Source: Sphingomonas hengshuiensis
Lineage (GTDB): Bacteria > Pseudomonadota > Alphaproteobacteria > Sphingomonadales > Sphingomonadaceae
NCBI RefSeq assembly: GCF_000935025.1
Contig: NZ_CP010836.1
Coordinates: 3,348,001-3,412,000, forward strand
Direction: 5' to 3'
Length of the DNA: 64,000 bases
A program made the position numbers and the translations under genes. The notes beneath the pieces are model-generated. The model was given only the letters and a program-made list of their open reading frames with translations, made no database searches and was not told the origin of the DNA. This document shows, piece by piece, positions 48,137 through 56,994 of this stretch (position 1 is the first letter of the stretch; the number at the start of each line of letters is the position of its first letter).

Positions 48137-50536
48137 TCAGAACTTGACCTTCACCTGCACGCCGCCCGTGCGCAGTTCGGGCAATCCGACCAGCAGCGCC
48201 GAGTAGTTTGCGGTATAGGCAAAGGTCGGCGTGAACATGAAATTGTCATAGACGCTGACATATTTCTTGTCGTTCAGCAGGTTGGTAACGAACGCCTCCA
48301 GCGAGACATTACCCTTGGTCACGCCGACACGGGCGTTGAAAACATGCCGATCCGGCGTCCGCACGATGTTCGCCTGATCGGACCACACGCCCGATTTAAA
48401 GTTCCAGTCCAGTCGGCTAAACCAGGAGGTATCTTCGATGCCTTTCACGTCGCCACCCAACTGGATCGCGCCCGAGGCGGAGTATTTCGAACTGTTTGGC
48501 TGCTCATTGCCCGAAAAGTCGGAGATCCCGGTCAACGTGGTGAGCGAACGGTTGGTGAACGCCTTGATATCGCTCAGATTGACCGCGCCCGCCAGTTCGA
48601 ACGTGACCAGATCGCTGGCCCGCAGCGACGTCTGCGCTTCCACACCATATAGATCGACCGCACCCGAATTCGCGCTACCGTAGAAGAAGGCATTGGTCAC
48701 GGGTACGATGGCGACGATCGAATTGATCTGGTTGCGCCACTTCGCATAATAGCCCGCCAGGCTATAGGTCAGTGCGCCGCCCAGCGTGCGGCCCTTCATG
48801 CCGAGTTCGTAGTTGTCGACTTTTTCGGGCGAGACCTTGAGCGTGATGCCCGCCGCATAGGCTACCGCCTGCGTGGTGGCATCGGCGCTGATCAGGCCCG
48901 TGCTGAACGTACCTGGGTTCACGCCCTTTGCGAACGACGCGTAGAGCATCGTGTTCGGGTCGACCTGATAGTTGATGATCGCGCGGGGCAGGAAGTTCTT
49001 GTACACCGAATCGACGATCAGGCTGCCCAGACCTGCCGCGATCGGCGTACCGCCCTTTGAATTATACGCGTAGGTATGGTCGATCTGGTAACGCCCCTCG
49101 AGGCTGACCGACAGCGCCGATGTGAAGTCGTAGGTCAATCCGAAGAACGCGCCGGTCGTCTTGGCGCGATCGGTGCCCCCGCCATTGGCGAACACCGTCG
49201 TACCCAGCGCCCCGTTTCCGCCGCCGATCGAACTGCGGTTGCGCCCGTCAAGCAGGCTGACGCCGACGACCCCGCGCAGCGCACCACTGTCATAGGATAG
49301 CCTGCCTTCGACCGAGTAATCCTTGGTGATGCGCTCGCCGAGATACGGAAAATCGAAGTAGCTGCGCGATCCCGTTGCCGCATACAGATTGGTCACGCCG
49401 GTGGAGTCATAGCCGTCCAGGTCCGAGAACTGGCTCCAGCGCTCATTATTGTAGCCGGCGAGCAGGCTCGCAGTGAGTTGCGGGGTCAGATCGACGTCCA
49501 GGGCACCATGGACATGGAAATAGTCGCGCTTCATCCCATAGCCTTGGATGCCATCCTCAGGATCGAGGACACGGCCGTTGGGGCTGGACAGGAACTTGCG
49601 AATCAGCGCGTCGTTCGAACGGTTGCTCGACACCGGATTGGCCATCGACGGCAGGACGCCGCAGATGAAGGGATTTCCGTTCAGCGTGCAGTTCGACTGG
49701 CCCTTGTAGATGACGTTGCCCGCCGAATCCTTGATGTCCACGGCGGAGATGCGCGTGCTGGCAGAAACCCCGTCGCGGTCCGCCGAATAGGAGGCGTAGA
49801 CCTTGGCGGTGATCCCCGGGGCAGGCTTCGCGGCAATCAGCAGCGAGCCCGAGGTGCTTTCCTGGTCGCCCAGCGTGCCGCCATCTGCCGCGTTGATCCA
49901 CGACCCGTCCTTGCCGAACCGGTCATAGGTCGCGCGAAACGTGAGCTGTTCGCCGACGATCGGCCCCTCCAGTTCGATGCGCGAGCGATAATTGTCGCGC
50001 GTGCCGACCATCCCGGTGACCGAGCCCGCCCATTCGCCGGTGGGCATCTTGTTCACGACGTTGACTGCGCCGGCAAAGGTGTTGCGACCAAAATAGGCGC
50101 TTTGCGGCCCGCGCAGCACTTCGATCCGCTCCGCCGCGCCGACGCTGTTGAGCGCGCTGGGCGACGAGACCGGGACGCCGTCGATAAAGGTCGAGACCGT
50201 CGTCGCCACCACCGTCGACGGCGTGAAGCCGCGGATGATCAGTGCCTGGATCGTGCGATCCGCGCGGCCCGACGAATTGTTGTTGATGTTGAAGCCCGGC
50301 GTGGCTGCCGCGACGTCGGCCAGCGACACGATCGAGCGCTTCTCGATCTGCTCGGTGGTCAGCACCGACAGCGTGACCGGAGTCTTGAGGATGTCCTCCT
50401 CGCGCTTGCGGGCGGTGACGACGATCACGTCATCGCGCGGCGCGACGGTCTCCTCGGCTTCCTGCGCATAGGCACTGCCGGCGGACAGAAACGATATTGC
50501 CAGAGCAATCGAAGACAATGATGCTGTAAATTTCAT
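48137..50536 (-). CDS. TonB-dependent outer membrane receptor (second)
   Basis: A 799-residue receptor with signal peptide (MKFTASLSSIALAISFLSAGSAYAQ). The TonB box and plug are DDVIVVTARKREEDILKTPVTLSVLT, TPGFNINNNSSGRADRTIQALIIRGF and VLRGPQSAYFGRNTFAGAVNV. The barrel ends with GGVQVKVKF, including the terminal Phe. The start is preceded by aaaggggt. It differs from the first receptor across the barrel, so the two may take up different forms of the substrate. The leader region is strikingly AT-rich compared with the rest of the window and holds a copy of the 17-bp dyad about 136 bp upstream. Confidence 0.92.
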   Translation of the reverse strand: MKFTASLSSIALAISFLSAGSAYAQEAEETVAPRDDVIVVTARKREEDILKTPVTLSVLTTEQIEKRSIVSLADVAAATPGFNINNNSSGRADRTIQALIIRGFTPSTVVATTVSTFIDGVPVSSPSALNSVGAAERIEVLRGPQSAYFGRNTFAGAVNVVNKMPTGEWAGSVTGMVGTRDNYRSRIELEGPIVGEQLTFRATYDRFGKDGSWINAADGGTLGDQESTSGSLLIAAKPAPGITAKVYASYSADRDGVSASTRISAVDIKDSAGNVIYKGQSNCTLNGNPFICGVLPSMANPVSSNRSNDALIRKFLSSPNGRVLDPEDGIQGYGMKRDYFHVHGALDVDLTPQLTASLLAGYNNERWSQFSDLDGYDSTGVTNLYAATGSRSYFDFPYLGERITKDYSVEGRLSYDSGALRGVVGVSLLDGRNRSSIGGGNGALGTTVFANGGGTDRAKTTGAFFGLTYDFTSALSVSLEGRYQIDHTYAYNSKGGTPIAAGLGSLIVDSVYKNFLPRAIINYQVDPNTMLYASFAKGVNPGTFSTGLISADATTQAVAYAAGITLKVSPEKVDNYELGMKGRTLGGALTYSLAGYYAKWRNQINSIVAIVPVTNAFFYGSANSGAVDLYGVEAQTSLRASDLVTFELAGAVNLSDIKAFTNRSLTTLTGISDFSGNEQPNSSKYSASGAIQLGGDVKGIEDTSWFSRLDWNFKSGVWSDQANIVRTPDRHVFNARVGVTKGNVSLEAFVTNLLNDKKYVSVYDNFMFTPTFAYTANYSALLVGLPELRTGGVQVKVKF

Positions 50537-50671
50537 ATATACACCCCTTTGTGTATTCTGATTAAGATAAGTCCCTGCCTAGACCGTTGATTTTATTTTC
50601 TAATCTCACGATAATATGGCCCGATATTTATTCTTTATTCGACCGGTTTATCCTATGCCGAGATCACAATC

Positions 50672-50688
50672 TATCCGAGCAGCGAGTA
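50672..50688. promoter_or_regulatory. 17-bp dyad, site 10 (putative operator)
   Basis: Reads tatccg, agcag, cgagta. It lies about 136 bp upstream of the second TonB receptor start, in an AT-rich stretch (50540-50760). The right arm matches the consensus at four of six positions. Confidence 0.35.
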
Positions 50689-50754
50689 TTACCGCGTCAT
50701 TATTCGGATATTCACCAATGCTCCCCAGCGAACATTTGGAATTGGATCGACTTT

Positions 50755-51948
50755 CTACTTGAAGATGACCTGCGCATATTCGCGGAGATAATCGCGCCAG
50801 TTGGTCCAGGTGTGACCGCCTTCGGTTTCCAGATAGCGATATGCGATGCCGTAGCGATCCATCAGCCCGCGCGTCGGCGCGACGGCGCTGTGCAGGAAAT
50901 CGGTCTTGCCCATCGCGAACAGCACCGGCCAATGGGCTTGGCCGCGACGGCGGAGCGCCGCGTCGTTCGCCGCGACATATTTCTCTTCCTGGCCGGGCAG
51001 GTAGAAGCCCATGCTGAACACGCCGATCGGGCCGAACGTCTCCGGGTTGGGCAGCCCCCAGGCGAGCGTATGCGCGCCGCCCATTGACAGCCCCGCCATC
51101 GCGCGGCTGCCGGGCGTCGCGACCGTCCGATAGCTGCGGTCGATCAGCGGCACGAGATCCTTGACCAGATCGTCGCCAAAGGCGCGGTTCATGAACAGGT
51201 CGCTGCCCGGCTTGAACACGGTATGCCCCGCCGGCATCACGACGATCATCGGCACCGCCTTGCCCGCGGCGATCAGGTTATCGAGGATGTACTGGGCATG
51301 CCCGCGCGAGGTCCAGCTGTCATCGCTGTCACCCGCGCCGTGCACGAGGTACAACACGGGATAGCGCTGGTTTCCGCCGGCCTCATAGCCAGGCGGGGTG
51401 TAGACATGCGCGCGGCGGACTTCGCCCAGCGTCGTCGACGGATAGTCGATCACCGCGACCGCGCCGTGGCGGATCGCCGGGTCGAAACTCTGGAACGCGC
51501 CCGCCGGCCCCTTGACTTCGAACACCGCATTGGCGCCGCGATAGTTCACCGAAAACTGAGTCGCCTGCGGATCGAGCACCGACGACTGGCCGATGCGGAA
51601 GCCATAGGCATAGGTGCCCGCAAGCACCGGCGCGGGCGTCGTCGCGACCCAATAGCCCTTGGCGTCGCGCGTCATTTCCAGCCCGGCGGGCTTGCCGTCA
51701 TAGCCCGAGGGAATCTGCTCGATGTCCGAACTGACGACGCGCGGCGCCTGTGCATCGGGCGCGCAGAGGCGGAAGGTCAGCCGCGAATCCGCAAGCTGTT
51801 CGACCGAGGGAAAGAACAGCGGATTCATGAAATCCGGCTTGTCGGTACACGCGCGCAGCGTGTCGTCCTGCCCCGCCCGTGCCGCGACCGGTTGCGCGAA
51901 TGCTGCCAGCAGCGCCGAAAGCGCGACCGCCCGTGTGATGTGCCCCAA
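50755..51948 (-). CDS. Exported esterase of the esterase D/CE1 type with N-terminal Ig-like domain
   Basis: A 397-residue protein. The best start is a TTG at 51948, giving a signal peptide through about HITRAVALSALLAAFAQPVAARA. Residues 40-160 form an early-set (CBM48-like) beta-domain (RLTFRLCAPDAQAPRVV, AGTYAYGFRI). The esterase D domain follows: HVYTPPGYEAGGNQRYPVLYLVHGAGDSDDSW, nucleophile Ser in MAGLSMGGAHTL, and His in ETEGGHTWTNWRDYL. This layout occurs in feruloyl, acetylxylan and enterochelin-type esterases. It would act on ester-linked substrates in the periplasm or outside. It lies downstream of the divergent region shared with maiA. Confidence 0.85.
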   Translation of the reverse strand: MGHITRAVALSALLAAFAQPVAARAGQDDTLRACTDKPDFMNPLFFPSVEQLADSRLTFRLCAPDAQAPRVVSSDIEQIPSGYDGKPAGLEMTRDAKGYWVATTPAPVLAGTYAYGFRIGQSSVLDPQATQFSVNYRGANAVFEVKGPAGAFQSFDPAIRHGAVAVIDYPSTTLGEVRRAHVYTPPGYEAGGNQRYPVLYLVHGAGDSDDSWTSRGHAQYILDNLIAAGKAVPMIVVMPAGHTVFKPGSDLFMNRAFGDDLVKDLVPLIDRSYRTVATPGSRAMAGLSMGGAHTLAWGLPNPETFGPIGVFSMGFYLPGQEEKYVAANDAALRRRGQAHWPVLFAMGKTDFLHSAVAPTRGLMDRYGIAYRYLETEGGHTWTNWRDYLREYAQVIFK

Positions 51949-52020
51949 TTTGCCGACCCCATTATGCTGAGCCCGAAACGATAGGGGCAGGGGCGGCGGC
52001 GGCGATGCTTTGCTGAAAAT

Positions 52021-52050
52021 TATCCGGTCTGCGGCTTTTCCGACCGGATA
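52021..52050. promoter_or_regulatory. 17-bp dyad, site 11, inside a longer perfect inverted repeat
   Basis: Arms tatccggtc and gaccggata (9 bp, perfect) are separated by 12 nt. The first 17 bases also fit the dyad spacing loosely (tatccg, gtctg, cggctt). The site lies between the divergent esterase (start 51948) and maiA (start 52185) genes. Confidence 0.4.
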
Positions 52051-52184
52051 TTTCGCCCGATCCGCCGCGCGGGACAGGATCGTGTGGCGCTGCTTTGCGC
52101 AGACGGGACGCGATTCTGCAACCCCCGAATGCTCGCCGGGTGAACCGACTGACGTGCGCGATCGAACGATGCTATCGACTCGCC

Positions 52185-52823
52185 ATGGCAGACACCCCCA
52201 TCCTCCACGGATATTACCGCTCGAGCGCCTCGTACCGCGTGCGTGCGGTGCTCAACCTGAAGGGACTCGGCTATGCCGACGCCTTTCACCACCTGCGCAA
52301 GGGTGAGCAGCGCGCGCCGGGCTATCTCGCGCTCAATCCGCAGGGGCTGCTCCCCGCGCTGGAGACCGAGGGCGACGTGCTGACGCAGAGCCTCGCGATC
52401 TGCGAATATCTGGACGAGGTCTATCCGACTCCGCCCCTGCTCCCCGCCGATCCGGTGGCGCGCGCGAAGGTCCGCGCCTTTGCCCTCGCGATCGCGTGCG
52501 ACATCCATCCGGTCCAGAATCTGAAAGTGCTGGCGCGGCTCCGGGCTTTGGGGCTCGACGAAGCGCAGGTAAGCTTATGGGCCGCGACGACGATCGAGGA
52601 CGGGCTGGACGCGTGCGACGCGCTTATCGCCGGGGGGCGCGGGCCGTATTGCTTCGGCGACACGGTGACGCTGGCGGACGTCTTCCTGGTGCCCCAGCTC
52701 TATAATGCGCGCCGTTTCGGCGTCGCGCTGCGCTGGCCCAGGCTGGTCGCCGCCGAGGCCGCGTGCCTGGCGATGCCGGCGTTTCGCGCCGCTGCCCCCG
52801 ATGCCCAGCCCGACGCGGAGTAG
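52185..52823 (+). CDS. maiA: Maleylacetoacetate isomerase (zeta-class glutathione transferase)
   Basis: A 212-residue zeta-class GST. The glutathione-binding signature is HGYYRSSASYRVRAVLNLKGL (residues 8-28), with the SSxSxRVR motif of maleylacetoacetate isomerases. ALNPQGLLPALETEGDVLTQSLAICEYLDE follows, and the C-terminal helical domain includes YCFGDTVTLADVFLVPQLYNARRF. It converts 4-maleylacetoacetate to 4-fumarylacetoacetate in homogentisate catabolism. The stop is directly next to the end of the convergent hmgA gene (adjacent at 52823/52824). The next enzyme, fumarylacetoacetase, is not in the window. Maleylpyruvate isomerase is a less likely alternative given the hmgA neighbour. Confidence 0.92.
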   Translation: MADTPILHGYYRSSASYRVRAVLNLKGLGYADAFHHLRKGEQRAPGYLALNPQGLLPALETEGDVLTQSLAICEYLDEVYPTPPLLPADPVARAKVRAFALAIACDIHPVQNLKVLARLRALGLDEAQVSLWAATTIEDGLDACDALIAGGRGPYCFGDTVTLADVFLVPQLYNARRFGVALRWPRLVAAEAACLAMPAFRAAAPDAQPDAE

Positions 52824-54146
52824 CTACGCAGCGCCAGGCAAGCGCGCCTTGGCAAAGCCCGTCCAGCAATCATCATAGTCGAGCTGGCACAGCGGCGTTT
52901 CCTGGGCGAAGCGGGTCGGGCGGAACGCGAAGCGGCTTTCGAACATGAACGCCATCGTGTTCTGGATCTTGTGCGGCGCCAGTTCGGCGCGCACCGCGGC
53001 GTCATAGCTCGCCTTGTCGGGCCCATGCCCCGCCATGCAATTGTGGAGCGAGGCGCCTCCGGGCGCGAACCCCCCGGCCTTTGCATCATAGGCGCCGTGG
53101 ATCAGCCCCATGAACTCGCTCATCACGTTGCGGTGGAACCAGGGCGGGCGGAACGTGCCCTCCGCCACCATCCAGCGCGGCGGGAAGATCACGAAGTCGC
53201 AATTGGCCGTCCCCGGCGTATCGGTCGGCGCGGTCAGCACGGTGAAGATCGAGGGATCGGGGTGGTCGAAACTGACGGTGTTGATCGTGTTGAACCGGCG
53301 CAAATCATAGCGATAGGGCGCCAGATTGCCGTGCCACGCGACGACATCGAACGGCCCGTGCGGCAGTTCGGTGGCCCACAGCGCGCCCCCGAATTTCTGG
53401 ACCAGTTCGAACGGCGCATCGTCATCCTCGAACCACGCCACCGGCGTTTCGAAATCGCGCGGATTGGCCAACCCATTGGCGCCGATCGGGCCGAGATCGG
53501 GGAGCCGGAACGGCGCGCCGTAATTCTCGCAGACATAGCCGCGGGCGTCCGCGCCCGTCAGTTCGACGAGGAAGCGCACGCCGCGTGGGATGACGACGAT
53601 CTGTTCGGGCGCGGCGGTGATCCGGCCCATTTCGGTGACGACCCGCAGCCCGCCCTGCTGGGGCACGATCAGCAGCTCGCCATCGGCGTTGAAGAAGGCG
53701 CGCCGGTGCATCGAGCGGTTCGCGGCATAGAGATGGATTCCGAGCCCGACCCCGGTGGCCGGATCGCCATTGCCGCACAGGCTGACCAGGCCATCGAGAA
53801 AGTCGGTAGGCGCGCTCGGGATCGGCATCGGGTCCCAGCGCAACCGGTTGGGCGTCGCCGGCGCCTCATCGAACGGGCCGGTACGCAACAGGCTGGGCGT
53901 GTGGAGCGGCGTGAAGGCGGGATGGTTGGCGGCAGGGCGCAGGCGATACAGCCAGCTGCGGCGATTCTCCGCGCGCGGCGCCGTGAACGCAGTCCCGGAC
54001 AATTGCTCGGCATAGAGCCCGAACGGCGCATGCTGCGGCGAATTGCGCCCGACCGGCAGCGCCCCCGCCACGGCCTCGGTCGAGAAATGATTGCCGAACC
54101 CGAGCATCATCGCGGGCGATGCGGCCTCTGGTCCTTCGCTATCCAT
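52824..54146 (-). CDS. hmgA: Homogentisate 1,2-dioxygenase
   Basis: A 440-residue enzyme of normal length. The start [21 protein letters not shown] at 54146 leads directly into the family N-terminus ([10 protein letters not shown] and [15 protein letters not shown]). The iron ligands are in [12 protein letters not shown] (His and Glu) and [15 protein letters not shown] (His). The catalytic His region is [21 protein letters not shown]. It opens homogentisate to 4-maleylacetoacetate using Fe(II) and O2, the step before MaiA. It is convergent with maiA with no gap. The leader at 54147-54193 is AT-rich and short and abuts the end of the ATP-grasp gene. Confidence 0.95.
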   Translation of the reverse strand: MDSEGPEAASPAMMLGFGNHFSTEAVAGALPVGRNSPQHAPFGLYAEQLSGTAFTAPRAENRRSWLYRLRPAANHPAFTPLHTPSLLRTGPFDEAPATPNRLRWDPMPIPSAPTDFLDGLVSLCGNGDPATGVGLGIHLYAANRSMHRRAFFNADGELLIVPQQGGLRVVTEMGRITAAPEQIVVIPRGVRFLVELTGADARGYVCENYGAPFRLPDLGPIGANGLANPRDFETPVAWFEDDDAPFELVQKFGGALWATELPHGPFDVVAWHGNLAPYRYDLRRFNTINTVSFDHPDPSIFTVLTAPTDTPGTANCDFVIFPPRWMVAEGTFRPPWFHRNVMSEFMGLIHGAYDAKAGGFAPGGASLHNCMAGHGPDKASYDAAVRAELAPHKIQNTMAFMFESRFAFRPTRFAQETPLCQLDYDDCWTGFAKARLPGAA

Positions 54147-54193
54147 GCATTCCTCTCCACATCCCGGCGCCGTGTATATGGTTTCATTTGATA

Positions 54194-55399
54194 CTATATC
54201 GAACGCGGTCGCGCCAGCCTCAATCGCGCCGCTGCGTGCCATTGCTCCAGGATCGGCGCCAACGGGCCCCCGTCCAGCCCGCCAAGACCCGGCAGCGTGG
54301 CGAGGATCCAGTTGCCCGCGCTGTTGCCCTCGAGCAGGATCGGGCCCGACGGCGTGACGATGATGTCCCAATGGACCAGCGCGAGCGGCGGCACCTCGGC
54401 CATCGCCCGCAGCGCGAGCGCGACAGCCGCGTCGAAATCCGGAATGCGCCGCCCCGCCAGCCGCGCCCCGTCCGCGCCCAGCCGCTCGACTCGATCGCGT
54501 GGGCGGGCGAAGCAGACGCCGTGCGACACGGCCCCGGTGGCGGGGTCCACCGGCGCGAACACCATGCCGTGCAGGAAATCGCGTAGGCTTTGCCCCGGCT
54601 GCACCAGCATCAGCAGCGCCGAATGCAGGAAGGGCGCCCCGCCCGGCAGCCACGCGGTCGCGAGCCGCAGCACCGGCGCGCGCCCCTCAACCGCCAGGTC
54701 GGCCAGGGCATCGGCGGCGACCAGCTGCGGCTGTACCAACGCATCGTCGCGGGCGAGCACCCGGTCGAGACGCGCGAGCACCCGCGCCGCGGGGACGGGC
54801 CTGCCCTCGACGTGCCACGCCGTGCCCGAGCGCGTGACGGCGAAGCCCCCCTCCCCGCCGCGCCCGTGCCGGGGCTTCACGAACACCCCCGCGCCCGTGC
54901 CCGCATCGTCCAGCAGATCGAGCGTGGCGGCGCTCCCGCGGGGAATATGCGCATGCAGCGGCGGCAGGGCGATGCCGTGCGCCGAGAGCCGCTCGGCCAG
55001 CGCAAGCTTGTCCGCCAGCAGCTTATGGCCCGCCGGGTCACCTAGGCGGGAGAGCAGCCGCGCGGCGGAACGCGCCGGCAGCGGGTGGCGTTCGCCGTGC
55101 AATGCGCGCCAGACATGCACCTCGATCGGGCTGCCCCCGCTGGCCAGACAATCGCCATAGAGCCGCAGCGCCGCGCGCGGGCGCATCCGTACCGCACGCG
55201 CAAACCGCACAGTCCGGACGAACGCGGCGAGCGACCATCCCAGCCGATCGGCCAGGACGATCAACGGACGCAGCAGCAATGGGAACCCGGCGCGCCATTC
55301 CCGCGCGGCCGACAGCCGCAATGCGGGCAGGCCGGGGCCGGATCGCGCGGCCCACCCCATCCCGTCCCAGGGCAGTCCCCGCCACAATCCTTTGCGCAT
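54194..55399 (-). CDS. Sugar-transfer-associated ATP-grasp domain protein
   Basis: A 401-residue protein. The start [19 protein letters not shown] at 55399 follows a gaggagggg site; the Met at 55447 is less well placed. The C-terminal two thirds look like an ATP-grasp fold of the sugar-transfer-associated type: [39 protein letters not shown] (Lys and Gly-rich loop), [27 protein letters not shown] (metal-binding E and N). The family probably ligates a carboxylate to an amine or hydroxyl in polysaccharide or peptide biosynthesis. It could work with the tail-collar or PqqD/asparagine-synthetase genes nearby, or with the O-antigen-ligase-type gene; this is inference. It may be cotranscribed with downstream hmgA by chance. 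Confidence 0.78.
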   Translation of the reverse strand: MRKGLWRGLPWDGMGWAARSGPGLPALRLSAAREWRAGFPLLLRPLIVLADRLGWSLAAFVRTVRFARAVRMRPRAALRLYGDCLASGGSPIEVHVWRALHGERHPLPARSAARLLSRLGDPAGHKLLADKLALAERLSAHGIALPPLHAHIPRGSAATLDLLDDAGTGAGVFVKPRHGRGGEGGFAVTRSGTAWHVEGRPVPAARVLARLDRVLARDDALVQPQLVAADALADLAVEGRAPVLRLATAWLPGGAPFLHSALLMLVQPGQSLRDFLHGMVFAPVDPATGAVSHGVCFARPRDRVERLGADGARLAGRRIPDFDAAVALALRAMAEVPPLALVHWDIIVTPSGPILLEGNSAGNWILATLPGLGGLDGGPLAPILEQWHAAARLRLARPRSI

Positions 55400-55581
55400 C
55401 GCCGCGCCCCTCCTCACGATCCGGGCAGGCCGGTTGCAGTCTCCCATGCACCCTTATCCGCATTTTTCGCGAAACCGCGAAGAAACGCGGCACTATCGGC
55501 GCAGAGGGGCGCTTGCCGGTTGCTGCGACTCGCCGATAGCGGCTAGCCCTTGCATATCCCGACCTTCCGGAGCGCCGCGCC

Positions 55582-55881
55582 ATGCCTTCCCTGCCCGCAC
55601 TCGACGATTTCCAGACGGCGGTCGGCCAGGCCTTCACGCTCGACTATCCCGATCATCGCGACACGCTGACGCTGGTGTCGGCAGTCGCATCGCGCCACGC
55701 GCCGCCGGTCGGCCTGCCGCAGGCCTTTGCGCTGACGTTCGAATCCGACAATGCGGCGATCATGCTCGGGCAGGCGATCTACGCGCTCGATAATCAGGCG
55801 CTGGGTCCGCTGGAGTTGTTCCTGGCCTGTATCGGCCCGCGCCCGGAGGGAGGGTTCCGGTATGAGGCTGTCATCTGCTGA
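55582..55881 (+). CDS. DUF6916-like small protein
   Basis: A 99-residue protein starting MPSLPALDDFQTAVGQAFTLDY. The sequence has a short beta-rich layout: DTLTLVSAVAS, then FALTFESDNAAIMLGQAIYALDNQALGPLELFLACIGPRPEGGFRYEAVIC, ending with a repeat of strand patterns. It resembles the DUF6916 family, which is often found beside tail-collar genes. The function is unknown; a structural or assembly partner of the collar proteins is plausible. It converges with the GNAT gene, which ends 12 bp beyond its stop, and is divergent from the ATP-grasp gene. Confidence 0.7.
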   Translation: MPSLPALDDFQTAVGQAFTLDYPDHRDTLTLVSAVASRHAPPVGLPQAFALTFESDNAAIMLGQAIYALDNQALGPLELFLACIGPRPEGGFRYEAVIC

Positions 55882-55893
55882 AACGCGCAGGCG

Positions 55894-56418
55894 TCAACAG
55901 TCGCCGGGCGGTGCGGTCCATTCGAGCAGTTCGTACACGCCGCGCGACGCGACGACGTCGAAGCCCAGGCGACGGTAGAGCCGCTTGGCCGGGTTGTGCG
56001 GCTCGACGTGCAGGCTGACCTTGGCGCCGCGCGTGCGTGCGGCATCCTGCACCCAGCCGAGCAGCAGCGCGCCGATCCCGCGGCCGCGAAATGCCGGGAG
56101 CAGCCCGATGTCGACGACTCGGGTTTCGCTTTGCATGTCGAACAGGATCAGCTTGCCCGCCGGAACGCCGTCCTGCTCGACGACGAGCCGATCCGCCTCG
56201 GCATAATGGGTTGCATAATGCGCGGTCTGGAGCCGGTATTGATCGTGCAGGAACGCGAGCACCGTCTCCTCCGGCCAGCCGGTGACGGCGACTTCGTTCC
56301 ATCGCCCCGCGACATAGACGTCGCGCAGGAACGCCGCGTCTCCGGGCCCCGCAGGCCGCAGCGTCACACCGCGGCGATCCCACGAGGCCGGCACCGACAG
56401 GAGCGAGTCGACGGCCAA
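55894..56418 (-). CDS. GNAT family N-acetyltransferase
   Basis: A 174-residue GNAT-fold protein. The acetyl-CoA binding motif A is VVDIGLLPAFRGRGIGALLLGWVQDAA (R/Q-x-x-G-x-G/A in RGRGIG). The N-terminal part is VTLRPAGPGDAAFLRDVYVA, and motif B is HVEPHNPAKRLYRRLGFDVV. The start is uncertain: a TTG at 56418, 4 bp after the collar gene stop, gives the longest sensible protein, and a GTG in DRRGVTL would give a shorter one. The open frame upstream of 56418 is antisense of the collar gene. It is the last gene of a four-gene minus-strand operon with three tail-collar genes, so it may acetylate one of them or a partner. Confidence 0.78.
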   Translation of the reverse strand: MAVDSLLSVPASWDRRGVTLRPAGPGDAAFLRDVYVAGRWNEVAVTGWPEETVLAFLHDQYRLQTAHYATHYAEADRLVVEQDGVPAGKLILFDMQSETRVVDIGLLPAFRGRGIGALLLGWVQDAARTRGAKVSLHVEPHNPAKRLYRRLGFDVVASRGVYELLEWTAPPGDC

Positions 56419-56422
56419 CCGG

Positions 56423-56983
56423 CTAGGACCGGACGGGGAAATAGCCTTCGGTCGTGCAGATGCACCATTGCAGGGCCAGCGCAGGCTGGCGGTTCTCGTG
56501 CGGAGTCGACGCCCCGGCGACCGGAGACAGCGTGTTGATGTTGAGCGTGGTCTCGCCGCCAACGGCGGGGCTATAGGGATTCGAGGTCGGCGCCGTGCCG
56601 GTCGGCGGCCGGTATGATATCCCGGTCAGCAGGTTCCCCGCTGGCGTTGCGGCGCGTTGCGCCTGCGGAATCAGCACTGCGTTCAGCGTGTGCGAGTGCG
56701 GGGGTATCGTCGCTGTGGACAAAGCGACGGTCGCGCTTCCGCCATGCGTTGCATAGGCTGGATCGAAAATATCGGTCTGGTTGTCCCCCCAGCCCACGGC
56801 AGTCCGGCCCGATAGAAGCGGGAGTTTGAAGTTGGACTTTCCATCTCCCCCGAATTTATTGCCGATCACGGCTGCAAGCGCCTGATAATCCTGGATTGCG
56901 AATAGCTGCCCCTGGCACGGCGCCCACCCCAGGGGACAGAAGGTGTAGGGAAACAGGCGAATCTCGCCGATGAAAGCGTCCAT
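56423..56983 (-). CDS. Phage tail-collar domain protein (paralog 1)
   Basis: A 186-residue protein. The N-terminal collar motif is MDAFIGEIRLFPYTFCPLGWAPCQGQLFAIQDYQALAAVIG, and the glycine-rich segment is GNKFGGDGKSNFKLPLLSGRTAVGWG. A His-rich turn follows (TIPPHSHTLNAV), and the ending is HENRQPALALQWCICTTEGYFPVRS. This matches the bacterial microcystin-dependent-protein-like (MdpB) group, which is not accompanied by other phage genes here. It lies 11 bp downstream of paralog 2. Such proteins probably form trimeric fibre-like or surface structures; the role is not established. Confidence 0.83.
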   Translation of the reverse strand: MDAFIGEIRLFPYTFCPLGWAPCQGQLFAIQDYQALAAVIGNKFGGDGKSNFKLPLLSGRTAVGWGDNQTDIFDPAYATHGGSATVALSTATIPPHSHTLNAVLIPQAQRAATPAGNLLTGISYRPPTGTAPTSNPYSPAVGGETTLNINTLSPVAGASTPHENRQPALALQWCICTTEGYFPVRS

Positions 56984-56994
56984 CGTCTATCTCC

